DNA of 28,469 nt, taken from positions 560,396-588,864 of the forward strand of contig JH154390.1 of the NCBI GenBank assembly GCA_000226015.1, in the 5' to 3' direction. The stretch comes from Mnemiopsis leidyi (Eukaryota; Ctenophora; Tentaculata; Lobata; Bolinopsidae). Each line of letters begins with the position of its first letter. The first letter of the stretch is position 1. Below, piece by piece: positions 20,997-28,469 of the stretch. The notes beneath the pieces were generated by a model. The model searched no databases, was not told the DNA's origin, and worked only from the letters and a program-made list of their open reading frames with translations. The position numbers and the translations under genes are program-made.

Positions 20997-23492
20997 ATGT
21001 GGAAGTATGGGCACTTAAAGCTTGTTTTATCTTTGCTAACTGTGCTTTTGGTGATAACGGACGTTGCCGGTGATCATGATGGACACGTGAAAGTAAGTGA
21101 CATTCCTCACAGCGCTAATCTGTTGGACAGCGGTTTAGGCACGATACTTTTCTTATCATCAACTTTTTTGATTGGGGCGATTACCAGACACATTATCAAC
21201 AGATTCGGAGCCAACTTTCCCTACACTGTTGCATTGCTTGCAATCGGGATGTTGATTGGCATACTGTTTAAACAGTACGAAAAACATCTCGATGGATATG
21301 CGGGACTGATCCATATTGACCCTCACTTACTCATGTTTGCCTTTCTACCGGTCCTCTTATTTGAATCAGCTTTCCTGCTCGATATTCATGCTATCAAGAA
21401 GTCAATCGGACAGATTCTAGTTCTAGCAATACCAGGATACCTTTTTTCATCAGTAACAACCGCTGTTGTAGTGATGTATATATTCAGCTACAACTGGTCC
21501 TGGAATGCTTCCATGATGGTTGGCGCTATACTCAGTGCTACTGACCCTGTGGCGGTTGTTGCACTTTTAAAGAGTAGCCCAGGTGGAAAGGACGTCCATC
21601 ATTTGTCGGTTGTAATCGAAGGAGAGTCACTGTTAAACGACGGAGCTGCAATCGTGCTCTTCAACATTTTTCATAACAATGCGATGGAACCGTGTGCAGA
21701 CCAACCGTACCATTGCCTGATCAATGGAACGAACACAGAATTTCACGCGGATAACTTTTGTGACAATTACCTTAATTGTGACGTTCAGCACCACATCAAC
21801 GAGCAGATGTGTACTACTTTAACAAGTGAAGAGATCGTAATTGACATAGCACTCAAGACTATAGGAGGTCCCATCTTTGGAATTATCATGGGCTATGTCT
21901 TTGTGTTTTGGCTGGGGAAAGTTTTTAATGACTATTTGACGGAAATAACAATTACTGTTGGATCTCCTTACTTGGTATATTTTATCAGTGAAATGTATCT
22001 AAAATCTTCCGGGGTACTGTCCGTAGTAGTGTTCGGATGTGTCGTCAACATGAACAAAATGAACATTAGTCCGGAAATCGAGGCTTTTTTGAACAAATTT
22101 TGGGAGCAGATGGGCTATTTGGTAAACACGATTATATTCCTAGTGGTAGGCATGATCATCACATTCTCTGCAGTTGAGAACATTGAGGCGACCGACATAG
22201 TGTACCTCGGAGCACTATACATCGGGGTGTCAGCTTCAAGGTCCCTGATGTTGATGTTCTTCCACTTTCTTCTCTCCAGAACTGGTTACGGTACAACTTG
22301 GCAATCTGCATCAGTGCTTATGTGGGGTGCACTAAGGGGCGCTGTTTCACTTGCACTTGCTCTACAAGTAAATCACAACGCTGGGTTTTGTCAGGCAATG
22401 CGAAGCAAGATTTTGTTTTTCGTATCGGGCATCGTCGTCTTGACCCTACTCATCAACTCGACTACTTTCAACAAAATCCTCTCAATACTTGGATTCTGCC
22501 ACATATCAAAAGCTAAGAAAGTCGCAGTGGACTCAGCAGCTAATCTAATACTGGACTCTATGAGAGAGGAACTTAACAGTCTGAAAGAAGACAACAAACA
22601 TACGGATAGTAGCTGGGAAGAGGTCAAGAAGATTTGCTACATCGAAACTATTTACAACACAGAAAAAGACATTATAACGAACAGGCGGGAGATTGAAAAG
22701 CTTCACAACCAAGTAACGGCGTGCAATAATTGCTCCACTCAAGTACCAGTTCCACTTACTAGAGCTGAACTTAGCGAGTTTTACGACGAATCTAGATCGA
22801 GAGTGTTCAAAGCGTTCAAAATAAGTCTGTGGAAGCAGTTTGATCACGGGTTACTCAGCAAGCCTGGCCTGCGGTATTTGGATGACATGTGCGACCAAAC
22901 ATTGGACATTCGGGACAAATTTATTGGACTCCGTGACATTGAGTACATGTGGCGGATTGGACGTGTGTTAAAGTATTTCAAATCTAAGCTGGAAGCACTT
23001 CAGAAAGGACAGCAAGAAGAAAACTTTCCGATACCAAATAATATTCACCAATATAGAATATACCAACTGGTATCTTCGACCGCATTTGATATGGTTATTA
23101 TGTTCGTTATTTTTATAAACGTCATCTTGGTTATAGTCGAACTGTCCATGCCATCTAGCTTGTGCGAGAAGGTAGTTCTGAACGGAGAAACATTACAACA
23201 GGCGACAGATTTGAGTCTTGGATTTAAAATAGCTAACTATTGTTTTTTAACGCTGTTCATCATCGAAATGATTCTGAAACTCATCGGCCAGAGAAAGTAC
23301 TACTTCTTCAATAAGTGGAACTTGATAGATTTCGGAATAATCATCATAAGTATAGCTGACTCCGTTTCTGACTTCTTTACAGATTGTAACTCTGCAAACC
23401 TCAACTTCAACGTCTTCAGAGTAATCAGAATCGTGCGGTTATTCCGGTGTGTACGACTAATCAAATGGATAATCTTGTTTCTACAAAATTAG
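20997..23492 (+). CDS. SLC9C1: SLC9C1-type sperm Na+/H+ exchanger, transporter and voltage-sensor part
   Basis: This family exchanges Na+ for H+ in the sperm flagellar membrane and is gated by voltage and cyclic nucleotides, raising pH before adenylyl cyclase and CatSper activation. The 831-codon frame has a hydrophobic N-terminus that may be a signal peptide. The exchanger domain follows, with SATDPVAVVALL near residues 180-191, GESLLNDGAAIV near 210-222 (carrying the Asn-Asp pair of active NHEs), and GALRGAVSLALALQ near 443-456. After a cytosolic linker comes a voltage sensor at about 698-826. Its S4, FRVIRIVRLFRCVRLIK, has basic residues at every third position. The frame stops at 23490-23492 just after S4, and the rest of the protein continues in another frame. 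No introns interrupt it, unlike its neighbours. A CAG just before the 5' end could be the acceptor of a 5' UTR intron. Confidence 0.85.
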   Translation: MWKYGHLKLVLSLLTVLLVITDVAGDHDGHVKVSDIPHSANLLDSGLGTILFLSSTFLIGAITRHIINRFGANFPYTVALLAIGMLIGILFKQYEKHLDGYAGLIHIDPHLLMFAFLPVLLFESAFLLDIHAIKKSIGQILVLAIPGYLFSSVTTAVVVMYIFSYNWSWNASMMVGAILSATDPVAVVALLKSSPGGKDVHHLSVVIEGESLLNDGAAIVLFNIFHNNAMEPCADQPYHCLINGTNTEFHADNFCDNYLNCDVQHHINEQMCTTLTSEEIVIDIALKTIGGPIFGIIMGYVFVFWLGKVFNDYLTEITITVGSPYLVYFISEMYLKSSGVLSVVVFGCVVNMNKMNISPEIEAFLNKFWEQMGYLVNTIIFLVVGMIITFSAVENIEATDIVYLGALYIGVSASRSLMLMFFHFLLSRTGYGTTWQSASVLMWGALRGAVSLALALQVNHNAGFCQAMRSKILFFVSGIVVLTLLINSTTFNKILSILGFCHISKAKKVAVDSAANLILDSMREELNSLKEDNKHTDSSWEEVKKICYIETIYNTEKDIITNRREIEKLHNQVTACNNCSTQVPVPLTRAELSEFYDESRSRVFKAFKISLWKQFDHGLLSKPGLRYLDDMCDQTLDIRDKFIGLRDIEYMWRIGRVLKYFKSKLEALQKGQQEENFPIPNNIHQYRIYQLVSSTAFDMVIMFVIFINVILVIVELSMPSSLCEKVVLNGETLQQATDLSLGFKIANYCFLTLFIIEMILKLIGQRKYYFFNKWNLIDFGIIIISIADSVSDFFTDCNSANLNFNVFRVIRIVRLFRCVRLIKWIILFLQN

Positions 23493-24928
23493 TTAGAGAC
23501 CTGATAAACAAATCAGTTTCAGCGGGGTATGACTTAGGGACAGCATTCGTTTCTGCGTCTGAGGAAGTTTTGGAACATTTGGAGCAGATTGTGGCCTATG
23601 ATGAGTGTAGGGGAACGTTCAGGGAGAAAATTCAGAAAGCTAAAAATGATGTGAGCACAAGTTTAGCTCAAGTTAGGAAAGATTATCCTGGGATAGCGAT
23701 TGCTATAAACACCAAACACGTGGTACGCCTCATCCTCAATAAAGGACGAGACACAAACTGGAAGCTGCTACAAGACGGCCTGGTGGAAGAGTTTGATTGT
23801 GCCCTGTTCACCAAGCAGCTCGAAGAAAAGATGAAGAGGCTACTTGCTAACCCAACACATTGGATTTCCCCTCCAAATGCTTTCAGCATGTTTTTGAAAG
23901 TTCCGTGGCTGAAAAACATGCCGGAATATGTAGTAGTTGATCTCGCAAATCGGGCTGAACATCATTTATACACCAAAGGCGAGGCTTTCATAAAGAAAGG
24001 GGAAATTGCTGCTGGGGTGTTCCTGATTATATCTGGTAAAGCAAGAGTGGTTCACTCCATGGAAGAAGCGGATAATAACAACTCGAAGCCGGATTTACAT
24101 AAAACTTATAGCTTACACTTGGCATGTCACCATAAAAACAACGTTTTACTGGGGTCCGGAGCAATGTTAGGAGAACAGAGCATTCTTGTAAACAGACCAA
24201 GAGGTTCCTACGTCGTGTGTGAGTCTGACATTCAGTGTTACTTTATATCGGCAGAGGACATGCACGGGCTGATGTTAAAATACCCAGTAGTTGAGGAAAA
24301 TTTGTGGAGACTATGCTCAGTCAGAATGGCACAGACACTCCTCTCTAAAACCAACAAGTACAAAACTTTGAGTTTTGAAGATCTGAAGGCTATTTGCGAT
24401 AAAAGTGTCTTGGCTACATTGGTGCCCGAGACCAGCAACGGATTGTTCGAGATCGATGAAATGATAACGGATGTGGTGGTGATATACGGTGAGACAAGAT
24501 GTTTTCCTTCCAACAAAGTGATCAAAGGACCAAAGTTAGTCCCCGAGGGGACAACCAAACTTCATCTCATGTCTCCTTGCAAGATGCTAACTTTGATAAA
24601 TCCCAAACACGAGATTGACTTAAAGCAATACAATGAGGCCATTTCACCTCCGCACGGACTTGAAGCAGAGTCAAAGGAATCTCAGCAAAGCCTGTTGAAA
24701 CCAGAAGAAAGCGATGTCTCAGTCAAATGCGAAATGAAATTGTCGACTTTCATCAAAGACGATCCGAATCCCACAATTCGACAGGAATACGAAAAGAAGC
24801 GGAGACAGAGTCACCTAAAGGACATACGGGAGCAGGTTGGGGAGGTCACGACAAACTTGGGACATTCAAGTTCCATGGAGGAATCGAGACTCACGCCTGT
24901 AGAGAACGTGGAGAAGAAGAGCAGTTAA
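23447..24928 (+). CDS. SLC9C1: SLC9C1-type exchanger, C-terminal part with cyclic-nucleotide-binding domain
   Basis: This frame overlaps the previous one by 46 nt and continues the same protein; the limits given are the open stretch, not a proven start, because the first codon is GTG. The first aligned segment, INKSVSAGYDLGTAF, matches the post-S4 linker of the family. A helical linker follows (EEVLEHLEQIV; DYPGIAIAINTKHVVRLIL, as in the human protein's HPEIAVTVKT). The cyclic-nucleotide-binding domain covers roughly 23,920-24,330, with the phosphate-binding cassette LGEQSILVNRPRGSY keeping the Glu and Arg that contact the nucleotide. The tail after about 24,650 is charged and poorly conserved. 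TAA ends it at 24928. No ATG gives this part a convincing independent start, so it is most likely the second half of one gene broken by a single frame change. Confidence 0.82.
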   Translation: MCTTNQMDNLVSTKLVRDLINKSVSAGYDLGTAFVSASEEVLEHLEQIVAYDECRGTFREKIQKAKNDVSTSLAQVRKDYPGIAIAINTKHVVRLILNKGRDTNWKLLQDGLVEEFDCALFTKQLEEKMKRLLANPTHWISPPNAFSMFLKVPWLKNMPEYVVVDLANRAEHHLYTKGEAFIKKGEIAAGVFLIISGKARVVHSMEEADNNNSKPDLHKTYSLHLACHHKNNVLLGSGAMLGEQSILVNRPRGSYVVCESDIQCYFISAEDMHGLMLKYPVVEENLWRLCSVRMAQTLLSKTNKYKTLSFEDLKAICDKSVLATLVPETSNGLFEIDEMITDVVVIYGETRCFPSNKVIKGPKLVPEGTTKLHLMSPCKMLTLINPKHEIDLKQYNEAISPPHGLEAESKESQQSLLKPEESDVSVKCEMKLSTFIKDDPNPTIRQEYEKKRRQSHLKDIREQVGEVTTNLGHSSSMEESRLTPVENVEKKSS

Positions 24929-26125
24929 CTTGTCGGACTTTGTTTTATCAGATGCTGGACATTGCAGTTGTTAGAATGCAGTGTTGTAACGGGTGTGTGC
25001 CATGCATTATTCCATCTTACGGAAACAACTGTGAAGTGTAGTGACGGTATTATCATTGATGGCATGATGTTTTGGCAGTATAACTATTGATGGCATGGGC
25101 ATTTTGAAATATATCATATTTCGATTTTACATAATTGAATAATTGACTTTGAGTGGTAGTACGATACTTAGTCTTACTTTACTGTCGCGGTGACACCCGA
25201 CTCTTGCAGACGGATATAATCTCTTGAATCACTTTAGTTATTCTATAAAGGACACTAAACCTCAGATCAGACCCTCAAATTCGGGAAAAATTTAAACACT
25301 ATCAGGAATTTCTGTAACAAAGTAAGACCACTTGTGCAAATACACTGTCAGCAAGCAACGACGCCCAATCCTACAGAGGAGCTTCAATAGACGTGCGCCT
25401 ATATACTGTAAGCTCTGTTTTTTACGCATGAGGTGGATTCAGTTCCTACATAAGAACGGTTATTTTGACGGCTAAGTCGATCTAAGATTAGTTTTTTCTC
25501 TGAAATTGGCACTTTCTCTGAAATTGGCACTTGATACAGAGATTGGGCGGTTTTATCGAAATTTGCTGTTTTAAAGAAATCCAGATACCAAAAAACAAAC
25601 ACGGACGTTTAGCGGACGTAGGATGGACACATTTGTACAAGCTTAAAACTTTTGCGCGTTACGTTTTGACACGTAATTTTACTACTCCCTCTCAAAATCG
25701 TTACAAACGCGCTGCCTGACCTAGATGAAGTTCATCTGATGAACACCTTGATCAGTCAGATTTCAGAATATATGTATATTTATACATTCAAACATGGGCA
25801 AAATAATTTTCATTGTGCTTGATATAAATTCATACAATCGAACAAAACTTCTATCAAACCAATCAGAAATAATAAATTAATCCTTAGAACCCTTACTCAT
25901 CATGGTTTGATTCACACCCAGAACTTTTGAGGGCCCATTAATTAAGTTTTCCTTTAAACCTAATACCTATATCTCATCATGTTTATGTTTAGCCACGAAA
26001 AAATAGCCATGGCTTATTCACAAAATGGCAATCAGCTATTGTTTAGTAAAAAAACTTAAAACTTAATTGGGAGGTCTCCAAATGTATAAACCAAGTTCAG
26101 AGTAATGAGCAATAAAATAAATGTA
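24929..26125. other. Intergenic spacer with short repeats
   Basis: I see no gene. It contains a dispersed-repeat copy at about 25182-25226 and a tandem 18-bp duplication (TTTCTCTGAAATTGGCAC) at 25495-25530. No canonical AATAAA follows the exchanger stop closely; the nearest I see is beyond 25860. Confidence 0.5.
25182..25226. repeat. Dispersed repeat copy shared with the 19.2-19.5 kb cluster
   Basis: A segment containing CACCCGACTC, then CAGACGGATATAATCTC, recurs as GTTACCCGACTCGCAG...CAGACGGATATTATCTC at about 19405-19480, and inverted at about 19235-19310. Three copies in two places mark an interspersed family, probably a small transposon remnant. Confidence 0.6.
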
Positions 26126-26482
26126 TCATCGGTAAGTTTTACTCTCCATAATTGGCAAGGGTGGCAGATATTTGGCATAGTATTCTTGATCTACACTTTC
26201 TTTCAAGTCTTTCTTTTTTGAGGGTGGCCCTTTAACTACAGTTACTGATAGCGTAGACCAATACCGGACTAAACTTCCTACCCTTCCTTTAGCATGTACT
26301 GTAAGGCCGTTTTTGTCCGTTCCATGTCGAGCACATGCTGCAAAGTCAATCCAAAGATCGCTTGTATCTTTAACTCCTCCTTCTTTTGCTATTCTCCTGA
26401 AAGAATTTGAGACTAAATATACTGTATTCCAAGATACTGGTATTGGGTAAAGGTAGCACAAAGAATAATATCTTCTCCCCAT
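26126..26482 (-). CDS. Weak hypothetical ORF or terminal exon
   Basis: I do not recognise this 118-codon minus-strand ORF. It is hydrophilic and basic in its second half and ends with a Tyr/Pro-rich stretch (YYAKYLPPLPI). A good acceptor, TTCTTTCAG, ends at about 26403, after which the frame is still open; the real coding part may therefore be a terminal exon of about 90 residues from there to the TGA. No partner exon is evident on the minus strand upstream, which is a repeat region. It may also be transposon debris or chance. Confidence 0.25.
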   Translation of the reverse strand: MGRRYYSLCYLYPIPVSWNTVYLVSNSFRRIAKEGGVKDTSDLWIDFAACARHGTDKNGLTVHAKGRVGSLVRYWSTLSVTVVKGPPSKKKDLKESVDQEYYAKYLPPLPIMESKTYR

Positions 26483-26546
26483 TTAATTTCTAAATCCAGA
26501 TTTCAGGGAAACATTGTTATCCTAATTGAATTTTATAAGTGGAATT

Positions 26547-27268
26547 CAGTCGTTGTTCAAAAATATGCTTAATTACGCTTTTTTCCGGTCTTTGAGAAGG
26601 CTGTTTTACAAACTTCGTATCCGATATAGCAAAACAATTTAGTCTCAAGTCAAGCATATGTTTTCTAGCTTCATTTTCAATCTTCTTAACGTTTTTTGGA
26701 AAATTGCCGAAGATTGGAGTCGAAGTTTTGTAAAAATTATCAAAATTCTAAAAACTGGCAGATATTTTGATGATTTCGGCCAGAAAGACATTTCGTGGAT
26801 TTTATTAACTGCCAATTAAAGTATGATTCTTTAGAAAATTAAATTTACCTTATTTTCACGGGTGTGAGGGCTTTTCTTTTCAGCCGGATAGATTCGAAAT
26901 TTACAAAATTTCAAAAGCTCATATTTTTTCCAAATGAGGAAAAAGCTCAAACCCATCATATACCCCCATTTGCATGGCCCTGACATAGGGAAAAGAACCA
27001 AATACTGTAGCAGCAGGTCGGGGTTTTTGGAATTTTAGCTACAATTAGCTAGTCTAGGATTCCAAACCATGCAAAAAACTTCCGAAAGTTTATTGTGAAT
27101 GCTAATTCCTACAGCGATTTGAAACATTCTGCATGCAATGCTTTTTAAATCATTAAGAAGTAAGATTGGTTATAAAGGTTAAAAATTACGGTTCATTCAA
27201 AATTTGTGGATTTACACTATTTCTATTGTAAAAACGCACAAATCATGCATATTTTTGAACAGCGACTG
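26547..27268. mobile_element. ~720-bp inverted-repeat element
   Basis: The left end CAGTCGTTGTTCAAAAATATGC (26547 onward) matches the inverse of the right end (ending CGACTG at 27268) over about 28 bp with few mismatches. The element has no ORF of its own. CAGT termini suggest a Tc1/mariner or pogo relative, but TA is clear only at the right border. Confidence 0.6.
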
Positions 27269-27296
27269 TATATATACGGTCGCTGTTCAAAAATAT
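27249..27296. repeat. Perfect 18-bp inverted repeat at abutting element ends
   Basis: ATATTTTTGAACAGCGAC (27249-27266) and its exact inverse (27279-27296) flank a 12-bp TA-rich spacer. The left arm is the right end of the 26547-27268 element. The right arm looks like the start of a second, truncated copy in head-out orientation. Confidence 0.8.
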
Positions 27297-27432
27297 GGAG
27301 ATATATCCCCACTGTCAATTGTAGCTTAACAGAGTAGAGGGACGTGTCACAAAGAGACCTGTATGCCATAGAGTAAGCGAATGGTCCCATTGAAAGAGCG
27401 CCCCGAGGTGTTACGCTATTATACACAAATAT

Positions 27433-28083
27433 ATGCCCCAAAACGACATAATCGAGAGACGAGGCAAAAATACCGTACCTAAGCCAAAAAGAAGAAATCT
27501 AACATTTGCATTTAGTGTGCTGTTGTTTGCCTGTTGCTTTTCGTCTTTTAAAATACTTCTGCTTAACATGATGCAGGAGGTTAACGGTTCTATCAACCCA
27601 ACGTACGAAAGTGAAGCTGCGCATGTGGCCGAAGTTAACGTCCCAGAAAAACCAAAGTCTCCAACCTACGTTGTATCGATTCCCCCCAGATTCTCCTCCA
27701 GCTCTGCCGCTACAATAACTACACTTCCAAGTCAAGCAGATGTAGCCCCTGACGGCTCCCCGGATGACGCAACAGACTACGCTAATACGCCAATTAAAAA
27801 GGAACCCCCCACTGCATATCCTCCTCAAAACTACGGAACGCTGGTGGTGCTGATAACATTACTTTGTGGGGTCGTCAACCCGTGCGCGTTGCTCGCACTG
27901 AAATACTCTTACGACAGTGCAAAAGCGAGTCAAGTATACAACTTTACTAAAGCAAGAGGAGATGCAATCAGAGCTCATCACTTAGCAATTGGAGCGGTTA
28001 TTCTGGGGGCCATGGTGCTCTCTATCATATTTTATCATGGAGTCATACATTCATTGTCATGTACAGGACATGGGCACAGTTGA
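27433..28083 (+). CDS. Dispanin/IFITM-like (CD225) membrane protein
   Basis: CD225 proteins are small membrane proteins; vertebrate members include IFITMs, which restrict membrane fusion, and PRRT-type synaptic proteins. The single-exon frame has 216 codons. The C-terminal half holds the CD225 domain (about residues 135-210): a first hydrophobic segment with VVNPCALLALKYSYDS, matching the family's Asn-Pro-Cys and Tyr-Ser signature, an Ala-rich link (KARGDAIRAHHLAIGA), and a second membrane segment. Before it lies a Pro/Ser/Thr-rich disordered region with a PPxY-like ending (AYPPQNYG). The first 45 residues from the ATG at 27433 add another hydrophobic stretch. Starting at Met 46 or 47 (27568/27571) would give the usual short disordered N-terminus, so the start is uncertain. 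Only the CD225 assignment is firm; antiviral function is not implied. Confidence 0.7.
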   Translation: MPQNDIIERRGKNTVPKPKRRNLTFAFSVLLFACCFSSFKILLLNMMQEVNGSINPTYESEAAHVAEVNVPEKPKSPTYVVSIPPRFSSSSAATITTLPSQADVAPDGSPDDATDYANTPIKKEPPTAYPPQNYGTLVVLITLLCGVVNPCALLALKYSYDSAKASQVYNFTKARGDAIRAHHLAIGAVILGAMVLSIIFYHGVIHSLSCTGHGHS

Positions 28084-28102
28084 ATGGTTAATTTTTTCCC
28101 GT

Positions 28103-28141
28103 ATCTTGCCATTTGGGCCCGAAGGGCCCAAATGGCAAGAT
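28103..28141. repeat. Perfect 18-bp hairpin with GAA loop after the CD225 gene
   Basis: ATCTTGCCATTTGGGCCC, loop GAA, then the exact inverse. It begins 20 bp after the stop at 28083, so it is probably in the 3' UTR, where it would form a very stable stem-loop, or it is the core of a small fold-back element. Confidence 0.9.
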
Positions 28142-28153
28142 TGTTTTGATACG

Positions 28154-28173
28154 TTTTGTGCACGTGCACAAAA
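28154..28173. repeat. 20-bp perfect palindrome
   Basis: TTTTGTGCACGTGCACAAAA is exactly self-complementary and contains a CACGTG core. It lies 12 bp after the preceding hairpin. Confidence 0.9.
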
Positions 28174-28234
28174 AGTACAAAACAAGGGTTGGCGATCGAC
28201 AGCGTAAGTTTGGAATATTAGCTCGAAAAGTGTC

Positions 28235-28253
28235 CGTACGTACGTACGTACGT
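28235..28253. repeat. GTAC tetranucleotide run
   Basis: About four and a half units of CGTA/ACGT form a short self-complementary microsatellite, the third palindromic tract within 150 bp downstream of the CD225 gene. Confidence 0.85.
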
Positions 28254-28469
28254 CCGCACTCCTTTATCAAACTTATCATGTATACAAATAAGATTATAGG
28301 TTTTAACTGCCCAAGGCCGCAGAATGTACTTTAGATATACATAATCATTATGAAATTTATGTATATTTGCCTAACATCAAGAAAAATGATCAAAATTCTA
28401 CGAACTTTAGTTTTATTGAGTAATTTGTCGAAATTTGACAGATTGAAAGATGAATGTAACACGATTTTA

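Noticed and set aside
23447..23492. Programmed -1 ribosomal frameshift as the reason for the frame change
   Set aside because: The in-frame codons (CTA CAA AAT) do not form an X XXY YYZ slippery site, and I see no clear downstream structure. A lost base is simpler.

Overview
This is nuclear DNA from an animal, most likely a marine invertebrate; the species is not identified. The evidence is genes split by many short GT-AG introns, extracellular Ig and sushi domains, a sperm-type Na+/H+ exchanger, and small inverted-repeat transposons. I see no bacterial operons, rRNA or CRISPR array. Exon boundaries below were read by eye from splice sites, reading frame and phase continuity.

Layout. (1) 1-264 is an 18-bp minisatellite. 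(2) 815-16073, plus strand, holds the 3' part of a 12-exon gene for a proline- and methionine-rich protein, probably the eIF4E transporter 4E-T (EIF4ENIF1). All internal phases agree from the first visible exon to the stop. (3) The 9.4-kb fifth visible intron (2198-11576) contains a complete gene on the opposite strand (9418-3124, 20 exons, 1,148 residues). It encodes a signal peptide, about seven Ig-like domains, sushi domains, an ephrin-receptor-like Cys-rich module, one membrane segment and an 11-residue tail. Its middle is a recent tandem duplication of a ~935-bp, three-exon block, with introns duplicated too. (4) 16074-20996 has no gene I can defend but holds several inverted-repeat elements and a GC-rich fold-back cluster. 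(5) 20997-24928, plus, is an SLC9C1-type voltage-sensing, cyclic-nucleotide-binding Na+/H+ exchanger with no intron in its coding region, broken by one frame change just after S4. (6) 24929-27432 has repeats, a ~720-bp inverted-repeat element and one weak minus-strand ORF. (7) 27433-28083, plus, is a single-exon dispanin/IFITM-like (CD225) membrane protein, followed by three strong palindromes.

The genes do not form an evident pathway. The most noteworthy points are the nested Ig/sushi receptor with its fresh internal exon-block duplication (a pattern expected of diversifying recognition receptors), and the intron-free SLC9C1-like gene with a possible TATA box and a transposon-borne cAMP response element upstream. 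Functions are inferred from motifs only; no database search was run.
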